The notes beneath the pieces were generated by a model. It was not told where the DNA came from. It ran no database searches and saw only the letters and a program-made list of their open reading frames with translations. Both the position numbers and the translations under genes were made by a program. Positions 18,852-27,529 of a stretch of 64,000 nt of DNA are shown piece after piece. This stretch comes from JAFGLZ01 sp964622545 (lineage in GTDB: Bacteria > Planctomycetota > Phycisphaerae > UBA1845 > JAFGLZ01): NCBI GenBank assembly GCA_964622545.1, contig CAZUQM010000037.1, positions 1 through 64,000 on the forward strand, given 5' to 3'. Within the stretch, counting starts at the first letter, position 1, and each line of letters opens with the position of its first letter.

Positions 18852-19181
18852 ATGCCTTGGAAAGCGGTATACCGATACGCACGCATCAGCCCTCGTAAGG
18901 CGCGGCTGGTCGCCGACATGATCCGTGGTCGCCACGTGGACGAGGCGATCGAGATACTCGACTTCACGAAGAAGCGGGCCAGCGGGATGGTCAAGAAGGT
19001 CCTGCGCTCGGCGATCGCCAACGCGGACGAGCAGGAGGCCGACGTCAGCACGCTGTTCGTGCAAGAGGTTCGTGTGGACCAGGGCCCGCAGATCAAGCGC
19101 TGGCGGCCCAAGGATCGCGGTCGGGCCCATCCGTACGCCCATCCGACGAGTCACATCGTGGTGATGGTGGACGAGGGCTAG
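18852..19181 (+). CDS. rplV: 50S ribosomal protein uL22
   Basis: A 109-aa exit-tunnel protein whose beta-hairpin extends into the tunnel. Recognisable are YARISPRKARLVADMIRGRHVDEAIEIL (in parts), KKVLRSAIANADEQ and the hairpin region IKRWRPKDRGRAHPYAHPTSH. Macrolide-resistance changes in other bacteria map to this hairpin; nothing unusual is seen here. GGGAGAG precedes the ATG. Confidence 0.97.
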   Translation: MPWKAVYRYARISPRKARLVADMIRGRHVDEAIEILDFTKKRASGMVKKVLRSAIANADEQEADVSTLFVQEVRVDQGPQIKRWRPKDRGRAHPYAHPTSHIVVMVDEG

Positions 19182-19252
19182 GCGGAGATAGGGACGGCGC
19201 CGGCAGAGGGGGCCCGGCAGGACGAGCCTGAGATCAGGCCAGGAGCAAGGTT

Positions 19253-19951
19253 GTGGGTCAGAAGGTCAATCCAATCGGCTTTCGAACGGGGATCACCGAG
19301 GGGTGGAAGGCGCGATGGTACGCGCCCAAGGCCGCCTACGGGGAGTTCCTGGTCGAGGACCAGAAGATTCGTCGGTACGTCGACGACAAGCTGAACCGTA
19401 GGCCCCCGTCGGCTCAGATCGCCAAGGTCGAGATCGAGCGGACGCGCAACGAGGTGGCGGTGTACATCCACACGGCCCGTCCTGGCATGGTGATCGGGGC
19501 CCGTGGGGCGGACATCGAGAAGCTCCAGGAGGAGCTCGAGGAGCTGATCGACCGCAAGGTCGAGATCAAGGTGATCGAGATCAAGAACCCGGACTTATCG
19601 GCGCAGCTCGTGGCCGAGTCGATCGCCGAGCAGCTCAAGAAGCGGTCGAGCTTTCGGCGGACGATGAAGCAGCGGTGCGAGGGGACGATGCAGGCGGGCG
19701 CCAAGGGCGTCAAGATCATCTGCAAGGGTCGGCTCGGCGGGGCGGAGATGGCCCGGAGCGAGCGTCAGACGATGGGATCGATTCCGCTCCAGACGCTTCA
19801 GGCCCATGTGGATTACGGCTATGCCCCGAGCGTGACCAAGCAAGGCACGATCGGGGTTCGGGTTTGGATCTACACCGGCATGTACGGAGAGGAAGCGGCT
19901 TCGGAAGGGGACGAAGGCCCCCGGCGGCCGCACCGACGGGGTAAGCGCTGA
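19253..19951 (+). CDS. rpsC: 30S ribosomal protein uS3
   Basis: A 232-aa small-subunit protein with an N-terminal part starting GQKVNPIGFRTGITEGW, a KH-type domain (VIGARGADIEKLQEELEEL) and a C-terminal domain (GCKGRLGGAEMAR-like: KIICKGRLGGAEMARSE, then IGVRVWIYTGM). The start is GTG at 19253 with AGGAG upstream; a 71-nt gap separates it from rplV. The C-terminus ends with a basic/acidic tail typical of the family. Confidence 0.97.
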   Translation: MGQKVNPIGFRTGITEGWKARWYAPKAAYGEFLVEDQKIRRYVDDKLNRRPPSAQIAKVEIERTRNEVAVYIHTARPGMVIGARGADIEKLQEELEELIDRKVEIKVIEIKNPDLSAQLVAESIAEQLKKRSSFRRTMKQRCEGTMQAGAKGVKIICKGRLGGAEMARSERQTMGSIPLQTLQAHVDYGYAPSVTKQGTIGVRVWIYTGMYGEEAASEGDEGPRRPHRRGKR

Positions 19952-20009
19952 GGTGCGACGACGCGTCCCGCCGAGACGGGCGGGGTGATGTGTTTCAGGA
20001 GGTGGCGCG

Positions 20010-20429
20010 ATGCCACTGATGCCCAAGCGGATCAAGTTCCGCAAACAGCAGCGAGGCAAGATTCGAGGGGTCGCCCAGAAGGGCAATCGGGTCTCGTTCG
20101 GGGATTTCGGGATTCAGGTGCTCGACGGCGGTTGGATCACGGCGGCTCAGATCGAGGCGGCCCGCGTCGCGGCGACGCACTTTCTGCGTCGCGAGGGGCG
20201 GGTCTACATTCGGATCTTTCCGGACAAGCCGGTGTCGAGCAAGCCGCTCGAGGTTCGGATGGGCAAGGGCAAGGGCGAGCCTGATTTCTGGGTCGCCCGC
20301 GTCAAGCCCGGGACGGTGGTGTTCGAGTTGGGCGGCGTGGAAGAGGACATTGCTCGGCAGGCGCTGGCCCGTGTGGCGGCCAAGCTGCCGTATCGGTGTC
20401 GTATGGTGTCGCGTCGCCTGACGGTCTAG
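20010..20429 (+). CDS. rplP: 50S ribosomal protein uL16
   Basis: A 139-aa protein at the A-site finger of the large subunit. It has PKRIKFRKQQRGKIRG, FGDFGIQVLDGGWITAAQIEAAR and KPVSSKPLEVRMGKGKGEPDFWVA patterns. The ATG at 20010 follows AGGAGG with 7-nt spacing; a second ATG at 20019 is closer to some family members but lacks its own box. In other bacteria an arginine of this protein is hydroxylated. Confidence 0.97.
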   Translation: MPLMPKRIKFRKQQRGKIRGVAQKGNRVSFGDFGIQVLDGGWITAAQIEAARVAATHFLRREGRVYIRIFPDKPVSSKPLEVRMGKGKGEPDFWVARVKPGTVVFELGGVEEDIARQALARVAAKLPYRCRMVSRRLTV

Positions 20430-20447
20430 CAGCGGGAGGTGGGTGTC

Positions 20448-20696
20448 GTGAAGATCGACGAGATCCGTGAGTTGTCGACCGAGGAGTTGCACAGCGAACT
20501 GGACCGGCTGCGCCGGCATCTGTTCGACCTGCGAAGCCAGGCCGTCACGGAGAAGCTCGAGGATCCTGCTCAGCTCGGCAAGACCAAACGCGACATCGCG
20601 CGGATTCACACGGTGTTGCAGGAGCGCGGTGAGAAGGACGTCGAGCAGAAGCAGTATCACATGGAAACGCTGGCGAGTCACAAGGCCGGCGGTTAG
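20448..20696 (+). CDS. rpmC: 50S ribosomal protein uL29
   Basis: An 82-aa helical protein at the tunnel exit, with IRELSTEELHSELDRLRRHLFDLRSQ, KLEDPAQLGKTKRDIARI and HTVLQER. The GTG at 20448 is chosen because GGAGG at 20435-20439 is 8 nt upstream; the GTG at 20439 overlaps that box. The C-terminal 20 residues exceed the typical 65-70-aa length. Confidence 0.95.
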   Translation: MKIDEIRELSTEELHSELDRLRRHLFDLRSQAVTEKLEDPAQLGKTKRDIARIHTVLQERGEKDVEQKQYHMETLASHKAGG

Positions 20697-20750
20697 GGAT
20701 TGCGGCCGGCCGGTTGGCGATGGCGCACCGGGTCGAGCGAAGGACAGGCG

Positions 20751-21056
20751 ATGGCAGACGAAACGAACACGACAGCGACAACCTCGGCGACGTCGTCCAA
20801 GCGGAAGCAGCGGACGACGCGGACGGGCACGGTGGCCAGCGACAAGGGCGACAAGACGATCGTGGTCGTGATGGACTACAACGTCAAGCACCCCAAGTAC
20901 GGCAAGTTCATCCGACGGAGCGTCAAGGCCCACGCGCACGACCCGAAGAACGAGGCCCGGGTCGGGGACAAGGTCGAACTGATGAAGTGCCGTAACATCA
21001 GCAAGACCAAGGCGTGGCGCCTGGTTCGCATCGTGTCCAAGGGTGTGTTGAGCTAG
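20751..21056 (+). CDS. rpsQ: 30S ribosomal protein uS17
   Basis: A 101-aa OB-fold small-subunit protein. The core reads RTRTGTVASDKGDKTIVVVM, then HPKYGKFIRRSVKAHAHDP and KVELMKCRNISKTKAWRLV. A low-complexity Thr/Ser/Ala N-terminal extension of about 20 residues precedes the core. AAGGACAGG upstream of the ATG at 20751 sets the start. Confidence 0.95.
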   Translation: MADETNTTATTSATSSKRKQRTTRTGTVASDKGDKTIVVVMDYNVKHPKYGKFIRRSVKAHAHDPKNEARVGDKVELMKCRNISKTKAWRLVRIVSKGVLS

Positions 21057-21108
21057 AGGCCGCGGGCCGGTTCGTCGGACGGATCGGCCCGGAGGCTGGA
21101 GCAGAGAG

Positions 21109-21525
21109 ATGATCCAACTTCAGACCATGCTCGACATCGCTGACAACACCGGGGCGCGTCGCGCCCAGGTGATTCAGGTGTTGGGGGGTTCGACGGCGCG
21201 TCACGGCAAGAAGAAGCTTCGGACGGCGTCGGTGGGCGACATCGTGGTGTGCAGCGTGAAGGACGCGCTGCCGAACAGCGACTTCGCGGCCGGCAAGGAC
21301 CGTCGCGACAAGGCGACCCGCCGCAAGGTGCGCTGCGTGGTGGTCCGGACGCGCAACCCGGTCCGTCGTGAGGACGGCTCGTACGTCCGGTTCGACAGCA
21401 ACGCGGGCGTGATCATCAACGAGGACAAGAGCCCGCGTGGCACGCGGATCTTCGGAGCCGTGGCCCGGGAGCTGCGTGAGAAGGGTTTCATGAAGATCAT
21501 CTCGCTGGCCAGTGAGGTGGTGTAG
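21109..21525 (+). CDS. rplN: 50S ribosomal protein uL14 with small insertions
   Basis: A 138-aa protein at the subunit interface, with IQLQTMLDIADNTGARRAQ, VIQVLGGS and GTRIFGAVARELREKGFMKIISLA. Bacterial L14 is usually 122 aa. The extra residues fall in two places: around residues 31-43 (TARHGKKKLRTA) and after DALPNSDF (AAGKDRRDKATRRK), both in or next to surface loops. The insertions are rich in lysine and arginine, so they may contact rRNA. Confidence 0.95.
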   Translation: MIQLQTMLDIADNTGARRAQVIQVLGGSTARHGKKKLRTASVGDIVVCSVKDALPNSDFAAGKDRRDKATRRKVRCVVVRTRNPVRREDGSYVRFDSNAGVIINEDKSPRGTRIFGAVARELREKGFMKIISLASEVV

Positions 21526-21597
21526 TCGCAAGGCGCCCGGCGGGCCGGCGGTGACGAGCGGCCGGGGTGAGACGATAGGAAGGCTTGGAGTAGAGCG

Positions 21598-21978
21598 ATG
21601 GCTCGACACGTCCGAAAGGGCGACCTGGTGGAGGTCGTCAGCGGCGACCACAAGGGTCAGCAGGGACGCATTCTACGGGTCGACACGAAACGTGACGCCG
21701 TGGTGGTCGAGGGCGTGAATCTGGTCTACCGGCACGTCCGTCCGTCCCGGCAGTATCCCCAGGGCGGTCGGCTGCAGAAGGAAGCGCCGATCCACGTCTC
21801 GAACGTGTTGCCGGTGGATCCGAAGACGGGTCGCGGCTCGCGGGTTCGGTTCGTGACCGAGCGGGACGCGTCGGGCAAGGTGGTGGCCAAGCAGCGCGTC
21901 ACCGTGGGCGGAACGACCTTGGGTGATGTCACGCACGGTCGGATCGAGGGCGCCGGGGCCGCCGAACAGGCGGGTTAA
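21598..21978 (+). CDS. rplX: 50S ribosomal protein uL24
   Basis: A 126-aa assembly-initiator protein with a KOW motif (VRKGDLVEVVSGDHKGQQGRIL) followed by RVDTKRDAVVVEGVNLVYRHV. The C-terminal third (TTLGDVTHGRIEGAGAAEQAG) extends beyond the 103-aa E. coli protein. It starts from ATG with GGAG upstream. Confidence 0.95.
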   Translation: MARHVRKGDLVEVVSGDHKGQQGRILRVDTKRDAVVVEGVNLVYRHVRPSRQYPQGGRLQKEAPIHVSNVLPVDPKTGRGSRVRFVTERDASGKVVAKQRVTVGGTTLGDVTHGRIEGAGAAEQAG

Positions 21979-22014
21979 CGCACCCCTCCGGCTTCGTTGA
22001 GAGAGCAAAGCACA

Positions 22015-22554
22015 ATGGCCCGGTTGTATGACAGATATCGAAACGACGTGATGCCGGCCCTGAAGCAGGACCTCGGCCGCGAGAACGTGCACAGCATCCC
22101 GCGCATCGAGAAGGTGATCGTCTCGATGGGGATCGGCCGAGCGGTGCAGGACAAGAAGTTCCTGGAGCCGGCGAGCAAGGAGCTGGCTCAGATCACGGGG
22201 CAGAAGCCGGTGATCTGCAAGGCCCGCAAGAGCGTCTCGAACTTCAAGCTCCGCAAGGGCAATCCGATCGGGCTGAAGGTGACGCTGCGTCGCGATCGGA
22301 TGTACGAGTTTCTGGATCGGCTGATCAGCGTGGCGATCCCTCGTGTGAGGGACTTCCGCGGTCTGGATCCGAAGAGCTTCGACGGGCGGGGCAACTACTC
22401 GATGGGTCTGAGCGAGCAGACCGTGTTCCCCGAGATCGACCCGAACAAGGTCGAGAGCCAGCAGGGGATGAACATCACGATCGTGACGACGGCCCAGAAC
22501 GACGCCGAGTGCCGGCAGTTGCTTTCGATGATGGGGATGCCGTTTAGGAGCTAG
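22015..22554 (+). CDS. rplE: 50S ribosomal protein uL5
   Basis: A 179-aa 5S-rRNA-binding protein with RLYDRYRNDVMPAL, IEKVIVSMGIGRA, GQKPVICKARKSVSNFKLRKG and FDGRGNYSMGLSEQTVFPEID. Length matches the family. The ATG at 22015 has a weak box; an in-frame TTG at 21997 is less likely. Confidence 0.97.
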   Translation: MARLYDRYRNDVMPALKQDLGRENVHSIPRIEKVIVSMGIGRAVQDKKFLEPASKELAQITGQKPVICKARKSVSNFKLRKGNPIGLKVTLRRDRMYEFLDRLISVAIPRVRDFRGLDPKSFDGRGNYSMGLSEQTVFPEIDPNKVESQQGMNITIVTTAQNDAECRQLLSMMGMPFRS

Positions 22555-22628
22555 TCACCGCGAGAGGCGGTAGGCCGGACGGGCCCGCAGGGGGTCGGTC
22601 GGGCTGAGAAGACCAGGGTGGTGTTTGG

Positions 22629-22814
22629 ATGGCACGGAAATCGCTCATTGCCAAGTGCAATCGCAAGCCCAAGTATAGCGCGCGGGCCTATCGGCGGTGC
22701 GAGTTGTGCGGCCGATCTCGTGCGGTGTACCGGAAGTTCCGCCTCTGTCGGATCTGCTTCCGGACGCTGGCCAACCAGGGCAAGATCCCGGGCGTGCGCA
22801 AGGCGAGCTGGTAG
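22629..22814 (+). CDS. rpsN: 30S ribosomal protein uS14, zinc type
   Basis: A 61-aa small-subunit head protein of the short, zinc-binding form. It has CELCGR and CRIC pairs, CxxC-x14-CxxC, and the C-terminal VRKASW. The zinc-free 89-100-aa form is not seen nearby. Replacement of the zinc form under zinc starvation is known in other bacteria. Confidence 0.97.
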   Translation: MARKSLIAKCNRKPKYSARAYRRCELCGRSRAVYRKFRLCRICFRTLANQGKIPGVRKASW

Positions 22815-22886
22815 AGAGCAGGATGGAGCTTGAGGCGGGGCGGTCGAGGCGGGGTTCGCCGGACCGACCGCTGAACGGAGCAGACG

Positions 22887-23282
22887 ATGTGGAGTGACCC
22901 GGTAGCCGACATGCTGACGCGGATCCGCAACGGGGTTCGCATTCGTCGGGACGAGGTGACGATTCCGAGTTCGAAGCTGAAGGTCGGTGTGGCCCAGGTG
23001 CTCAAGGCCGAGGGGTTCATCACGGACTACGACGTGATCGACGACGGACGTCAGGGAGTCCTTCGCGTGACGCTGAAGTACGGTCCGCACGGCGAGCAGG
23101 TGATCACCAAGCTGGACCGGGCGAGCAAGCCGGGATGTCGGGTGTATCGGTCGGCCAAGGACCTGCCCTCGGTGTTGGACGGGCTGGGCGTGGCGATCGT
23201 CTCGACGAGTCAGGGCGTGATGAGCGACCGCGAGTGTCGCGAGAAGAACGTGGGCGGCGAGCTCGTGTGCACCGTCTACTAG
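22887..23282 (+). CDS. rpsH: 30S ribosomal protein uS8
   Basis: A 131-aa central-domain organiser of 16S rRNA. It has DPVADMLTRIRNGVRI, the strand VLRVTLKYGPHGEQVI, and the C-terminal IVSTSQGVMSDRECREKNVGGELV. In E. coli it represses the spc operon; no equivalent target site is apparent here. GGAGCAG lies before the ATG. Confidence 0.97.
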   Translation: MWSDPVADMLTRIRNGVRIRRDEVTIPSSKLKVGVAQVLKAEGFITDYDVIDDGRQGVLRVTLKYGPHGEQVITKLDRASKPGCRVYRSAKDLPSVLDGLGVAIVSTSQGVMSDRECREKNVGGELVCTVY

Positions 23283-23303
23283 AAGGATTGAGGGTCAGGA
23301 ACG

Positions 23304-23900
23304 ATGTCACGCGTAGGCAAGCAACCGATCCCGATTCCGGACGGGGTGACCGTCTCGGTGAACGGATCGTCGGTGTCGGTCAGCAAGGGCGATAAGTCGC
23401 TGAGTCTCGAGGTCTCTCCGGCGATCCAGGTGGAGGTCGACACCGAGACCAAGCAGATCGTGGTGACCCGGCCGAGCGATTCGCGACAGCATCGGGCGCT
23501 GCACGGGCTCACCCGCTCGCTGATCAACAACATGATCGTGGGCGTGACGACCGGCTACGAGAAGAAGATGGAGCTGTACGGGGCGGGGTACAGCTGCAAC
23601 CTGCAGGGCAACACCCTGATGTTGAACTGCGGTTACATGGGTCGCGGCCTGAACGCCCCGGCGCAGTTCACGATTCCCGTTCCGGCGGGGGTGGAGGTGA
23701 CGGTGGAGACGCCGGCGGCTCGGGGTGACGACGTGCCGGCGAAGTTCACGGTCAAGGGCATCGACAAGCAGCAGGTGCATCAGTTCGCGGCGGACCTGCG
23801 TCGGATTCGTCCTCCGGAGCCGTACAAGGGCAAAGGGCTTCGTTACGCGGACGAGTACGTGCGTCGGCTGCCGGGCAAGGCCTTTGTGGGTGGTGGCTAG
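23304..23900 (+). CDS. rplF: 50S ribosomal protein uL6
   Basis: A 198-aa protein near the GTPase-associated centre, made of two related halves. It opens MSRVGKQPIPIPDGVTV, and contains GLTRSLINNMIVGVTTGYEKK and the C-terminal IRPPEPYKGKGLRYADEYVRR. It is about 20 residues longer than the E. coli protein, with extra residues around 135-145. The start follows rpsH by 21 nt. Confidence 0.97.
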   Translation: MSRVGKQPIPIPDGVTVSVNGSSVSVSKGDKSLSLEVSPAIQVEVDTETKQIVVTRPSDSRQHRALHGLTRSLINNMIVGVTTGYEKKMELYGAGYSCNLQGNTLMLNCGYMGRGLNAPAQFTIPVPAGVEVTVETPAARGDDVPAKFTVKGIDKQQVHQFAADLRRIRPPEPYKGKGLRYADEYVRRLPGKAFVGGG

Positions 23901-23953
23901 GGTTCACGAGTCGCGATCGTCCGTGGTGGCGGTTGCCTGATGGAAGCCAGACG

Positions 23954-24322
23954 ATGGACGCAAGCAAGACCAAGAGCAAGCGACGGACGAGGCGGAAGAT
24001 TCGGGTGCGCAAGCGGATTTTCGGGCTGCCCGAACGGCCGCGCCTGACGGTGTTTCGCAGTCTAAAGAACATCTACGCGCAGATCATTGACGACACCGAG
24101 AGCAAGACGTTGGCCTCGGCCAGCACGCAGGACAAGGAGCTGGCCGGCGACGTGAGCTACGGGGGCAACAAGAAGGCGGCCGCGGTGGTGGGGGCCACGT
24201 TGGCCGAGCGCGCCAAGGCCAAGGGCATCGTCCGGGTCTCGTTCGATCGGAACGGGTTCAAGTACCACGGGCGGGTGAAGGAGTTGGCGGACGCGGCCCG
24301 CAAGGGCGGGCTCGAGTTCTAG
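23954..24322 (+). CDS. rplR: 50S ribosomal protein uL18
   Basis: A 122-aa 5S-rRNA-binding protein with a basic N-terminus (KTKSKRRTRRKIRVRKRI), RPRLTVFRSLKNIYAQIIDD and the C-terminal VSFDRNGFKYHGRVKELADAARKGGLEF. ATG at 23954 is preferred; a TTG seven codons upstream is also in frame but lacks a proper box. Confidence 0.96.
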   Translation: MDASKTKSKRRTRRKIRVRKRIFGLPERPRLTVFRSLKNIYAQIIDDTESKTLASASTQDKELAGDVSYGGNKKAAAVVGATLAERAKAKGIVRVSFDRNGFKYHGRVKELADAARKGGLEF

Positions 24323-24376
24323 GCAGCATCCAAACGGTATGGGCCCGTAGAGGACCGAACAGAAATCGAGGTCGGC

Positions 24377-24889
24377 ATGGCTCGAGACTATAGCCCGAGA
24401 GTGGACGAAGAGAAGGTCGTCGAGGAAGAGGTGGTCAAGGTGTACCGTTGTGCCACGGTGGTCCGTGGCGGTCGACGGTTCAGCTTCGCCGCCCTGGTGG
24501 TGGTCGGCGACCGGGCCGGACACGTGGGCGTGGGCTATGGCAAGGCCAACGAGGTTCCTCCCGCGGTGGAGAAGGGCATCAAGAACGCCCGCAAGGCGAT
24601 GACCGAGATCCCGCTGAAGGGCAGGACGATCCCGCATCGCGTGGTGGGTCGCTACGGTGCGAGCAAGGTGGTGATGGTGCCGGCGAGTGAGGGTACCGGC
24701 GTGATCGCGGGCTCGAGCGTGCGTCCGGTGCTGGAGCTGGCGGGCATCCATGACGTGCTGACCAAGAGCTACGGCAGCAACAGCCCGAAGAACCTGGTCA
24801 AGGCGACGCTCAACGGGCTGGAGCAGCTCCGCAAGCAGGAGACCGTCGAGGAGCTGCGCGGCGTGAAGGTCAGCAGCCAGACGGTATGA
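24377..24889 (+). CDS. rpsE: 30S ribosomal protein uS5
   Basis: A 170-aa decoding-accuracy protein. It has CATVVRGGRRFSFAALVVVGD, GHVGVGYGKANEVPPAVEKG, and VMVPASEGTGVIAGSSVRPV. The 65-nt gap downstream leads straight to rplO; rpmD (uL30), which usually lies here, is missing. Confidence 0.97.
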   Translation: MARDYSPRVDEEKVVEEEVVKVYRCATVVRGGRRFSFAALVVVGDRAGHVGVGYGKANEVPPAVEKGIKNARKAMTEIPLKGRTIPHRVVGRYGASKVVMVPASEGTGVIAGSSVRPVLELAGIHDVLTKSYGSNSPKNLVKATLNGLEQLRKQETVEELRGVKVSSQTV

Positions 24890-24954
24890 CTGGACAGACA
24901 CGACCTCATTCGGGCCCATGGCGGTCCGACGACGAGACGAAAGGGACGTAAGCC

Positions 24955-25413
24955 GTGGACCTGAGCGAGATCACCCGACAAGCCGGCGCCAACAAGCCCC
25001 GCAAGCGCGTGGGCCGAGGCCGGAGCAGCGGCAAGGGCAAGACGTGCGGTCGCGGTCACAAGGGCTGCCTGTCCCGATCGGGCGGTGGCGTTCGCCCGCT
25101 GACCGAGGGCGGTCAGATGCCGTTGTTCCGCCGGTTGCCCAAGCGCGGCTTCAACAACGCGAGTTTCCGCAAGGTCTACGAGCTGGTCAACGTGGGCGAC
25201 CTGGAGCAGCGTTTCGAGTCGGGCGCGACGGTGAACCGCGAGAGCCTCATCGAGGCGGGCCTGATCCGAGGCGGCAAGAAGTCGCTGCCGATCAAGGTGA
25301 TGGGTGACGGCGAGCTGACCAAGAAGCTGACGGTGGAGGTGGATCGGTTCACGAAGTCGGCGGCGGAGAAGATCGCGTCGGCGGGTGGTAAGGCCAAGAC
25401 GATCGGCGAGTGA
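24955..25413 (+). CDS. rplO: 50S ribosomal protein uL15
   Basis: A 152-aa late-assembly protein. Its glycine/arginine-rich N-terminus (RVGRGRSSGKGKTCGRGHKG) and GGGVRPLTEGGQMPLFRRLPKRGF are diagnostic, and the globular C-terminal domain is complete. The start codon is GTG at 24955 with AAGGGA upstream. Its stop is one base from the secY start. Confidence 0.96.
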   Translation: MDLSEITRQAGANKPRKRVGRGRSSGKGKTCGRGHKGCLSRSGGGVRPLTEGGQMPLFRRLPKRGFNNASFRKVYELVNVGDLEQRFESGATVNRESLIEAGLIRGGKKSLPIKVMGDGELTKKLTVEVDRFTKSAAEKIASAGGKAKTIGE

Positions 25414-25414
25414 T

Positions 25415-26773
25415 ATGCTCAGCGCGTTTTTGAACATCTTCAAGGTGCCGGAGCTTCGCAACAAGCTCTTCTTCACGTTCGGTCTGCTGACGATCTATCG
25501 GGTGGGGTTCTTCGTGCCCCTGCCGGGCGTGAACCAGGAGCAGCTCAGCAAGCACTTCAGCGGCGGCGGCGCGGGCCAGGTGGCCGAGTACTTCGCGATC
25601 TTCACGGGCGGCGATCTGCAGCAGAGCACGATCTTCGGCCTGGGGATCATGCCGTACATCTCGGCGGCCATTATCTTCCAGTTGCTGGTGACGGTGGTTC
25701 CGGCGCTCGAGCGACTCAAGAAGGAGGGCCAGACCGGTCAGAAGAAGATCCAGGAGTACACCCGCTACGCGACGGTGGGGCTTTGTCTGGTGCAGGCGTT
25801 CTTCTGGCTGAGCTACATGGGGCGTCAGGGCCTGTTGATGGCCGACTACGCCAACTGGTGGACCGTGCGGATGATGGTGGTGATCGGGCTGACCACGGGC
25901 ACGATCTTCCTGATGTGGCTGGGCGAGCAGATCGACGAATACGGCATCGGCAACGGCATCAGCCTCATCATCATGGCCGGCATCGTGGCCCGCATGCCGC
26001 AGGCGATCATCATGGTCGCGCAGAACTTTCGTCGGTTCGACGAGGCCGGCGGCCAGAACTCGATGGACATCACGAAGGTCCTGTTCCTGATCGGGGCGTT
26101 CGTGGCGGTGGTGGCCGGATCGATCCTGATCACGCAGGGCCAGCGGCGGATCCCGATCCAGCAGGCCAAGCAGACGCGCGGGCGTCGCGTGTACGGCGGT
26201 CAGCGCCAGTACCTGCCGCTCCGCGTGAACCACGGCGGCGTGATGCCGATCATCTTCGCCAGCTCGTTGCTGATCTTTCCGGGCATCGTGCTGGGCTGGC
26301 TGGCCGACTCGTTCCAGTGGGGCGGTTTTCGCCTCCTGGCCGAGGCGATGGCCCCGGGAGCGTACGTCTACGAGGTGGTGTACATCGGTCTGATCTACTT
26401 CTTCGCGTACTTCTGGACAACGGTCCAGTTCCAGCCGAAGGAGATGGCCGACCAATTGCGGGACTACGGCAGCTTCATACCGGGGCTGCGGCCCGGCAAG
26501 CGGACGGCCGACTACCTCGAGAAGGTGATGGAGCGAATCACCTACGTGGGCGCCGCGTTTCTGTCGATCATCGCGGTGATCCCCTCGGTGGTGGCGATCT
26601 GGTTGGAGATCCCGTTCCAGGTGTCGGCGTTTCTGGGCGGGACGGGTCTGCTGATCGTGGTGAGCGTCGCGCTGGACCTGGTCCAGCGGATCGAGGCGAA
26701 CCTGATCATGCGGAACTACAGCGGGTTCCTGGGCGGTGAAGGGGGTGGACGCATCAAGGGGGCGTACGCATGA
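25415..26773 (+). CDS. secY: Preprotein translocase subunit SecY
   Basis: A 452-aa polytopic inner-membrane protein, the channel of the Sec translocon. About ten hydrophobic segments are visible, with the plug region near GGDLQQSTIFGLGIMPYISA and the cytoplasmic loop GQRRIPIQQAKQTRGRRVYGG. PGLRPGKRTADYLEKVMERITY lies before the last helices. The ATG is one base after the rplO stop, and the stop overlaps adk by four bases (ATGA), so the three genes are coupled. It is required for export of the many signal-peptide proteins in this window. Confidence 0.97.
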   Translation: MLSAFLNIFKVPELRNKLFFTFGLLTIYRVGFFVPLPGVNQEQLSKHFSGGGAGQVAEYFAIFTGGDLQQSTIFGLGIMPYISAAIIFQLLVTVVPALERLKKEGQTGQKKIQEYTRYATVGLCLVQAFFWLSYMGRQGLLMADYANWWTVRMMVVIGLTTGTIFLMWLGEQIDEYGIGNGISLIIMAGIVARMPQAIIMVAQNFRRFDEAGGQNSMDITKVLFLIGAFVAVVAGSILITQGQRRIPIQQAKQTRGRRVYGGQRQYLPLRVNHGGVMPIIFASSLLIFPGIVLGWLADSFQWGGFRLLAEAMAPGAYVYEVVYIGLIYFFAYFWTTVQFQPKEMADQLRDYGSFIPGLRPGKRTADYLEKVMERITYVGAAFLSIIAVIPSVVAIWLEIPFQVSAFLGGTGLLIVVSVALDLVQRIEANLIMRNYSGFLGGEGGGRIKGAYA

Positions 26774-27426
26774 TCCTCGTGATGTTGGGACCTCCGGGCG
26801 CGGGCAAGGGCACGCAGGCCAAGCGGATCGCCGAGGCGTTCGGCCTGCTGCACCTGAGCAGCGGCGACATTTTGCGAGCCGAGCGCAAAGCCGGGACGGA
26901 GCTGGGCCGGAAGGCGCAGGAGTACATGGACGCCGGCAAGCTCGTGCCGGACGATCTGATCGTCTCGATGATGGTCGAGCAGATCAACAAGCCTGAGGCG
27001 TCCAAGGGCGTCCTGCTCGACGGGTTTCCGCGAACTGCGCCGCAGGCCGAGGCCCTGGACAAGAGCCTGAGCGAGGTGGGCAAGCGGATCGACCTGGTGA
27101 TCGACCTGGTGGTGCCGGACGATGACGTGGCGGGCCGGCTGACGGGTCGTCGTAGCTGCCCGGCGTGCGGCGCCGTGTATCACGTGACGTTCAACCCGCC
27201 GAAGCAGGTGGACCAGTGTGACAAGGATTGCGGGGCGCTGGTGACGCGACCGGATGATACCGAAGAGGTCGTGCGCGAGAGGCTGTCGACGTACCACGAG
27301 CAGACCGCGCCGCTGGCGGCCTACTATCGCGAGAAGGGCCTGCTGGTCGAGGTCGACGGCTCGAAGCCGGTGGACGCAGTGACGGCGGCGGTGCGGGCCG
27401 AATGCGAGAAGGTCGCCGGATCTTGA
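26770..27426 (+). CDS. adk: Adenylate kinase with zinc-binding lid
   Basis: A 218-aa enzyme interconverting ATP + AMP and 2 ADP. It has the P-loop GPPGAGKGTQAKR, LSSGDILRAERKAG, and the GFPRTAPQAEALD region. The LID has CPACG and, 17 residues later, CDKD (C-x2-C and C-x2-D), as in B. subtilis Adk, so the zinc ligands are three Cys and one Asp; an extra Cys follows. The start lies in the ATGA overlap with secY. Confidence 0.96.
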   Translation: MILVMLGPPGAGKGTQAKRIAEAFGLLHLSSGDILRAERKAGTELGRKAQEYMDAGKLVPDDLIVSMMVEQINKPEASKGVLLDGFPRTAPQAEALDKSLSEVGKRIDLVIDLVVPDDDVAGRLTGRRSCPACGAVYHVTFNPPKQVDQCDKDCGALVTRPDDTEEVVRERLSTYHEQTAPLAAYYREKGLLVEVDGSKPVDAVTAAVRAECEKVAGS

Positions 27427-27529
27427 GGGTGCGGCGGCGTCCTCCTTGCCCGGTCTTGCGGGGTTCGGGCGGCGGTGCCGGCCGGGATGTGAGAGCAACA
27501 GGGACGGGCCGGTTGGGTCCGATGGCGGT

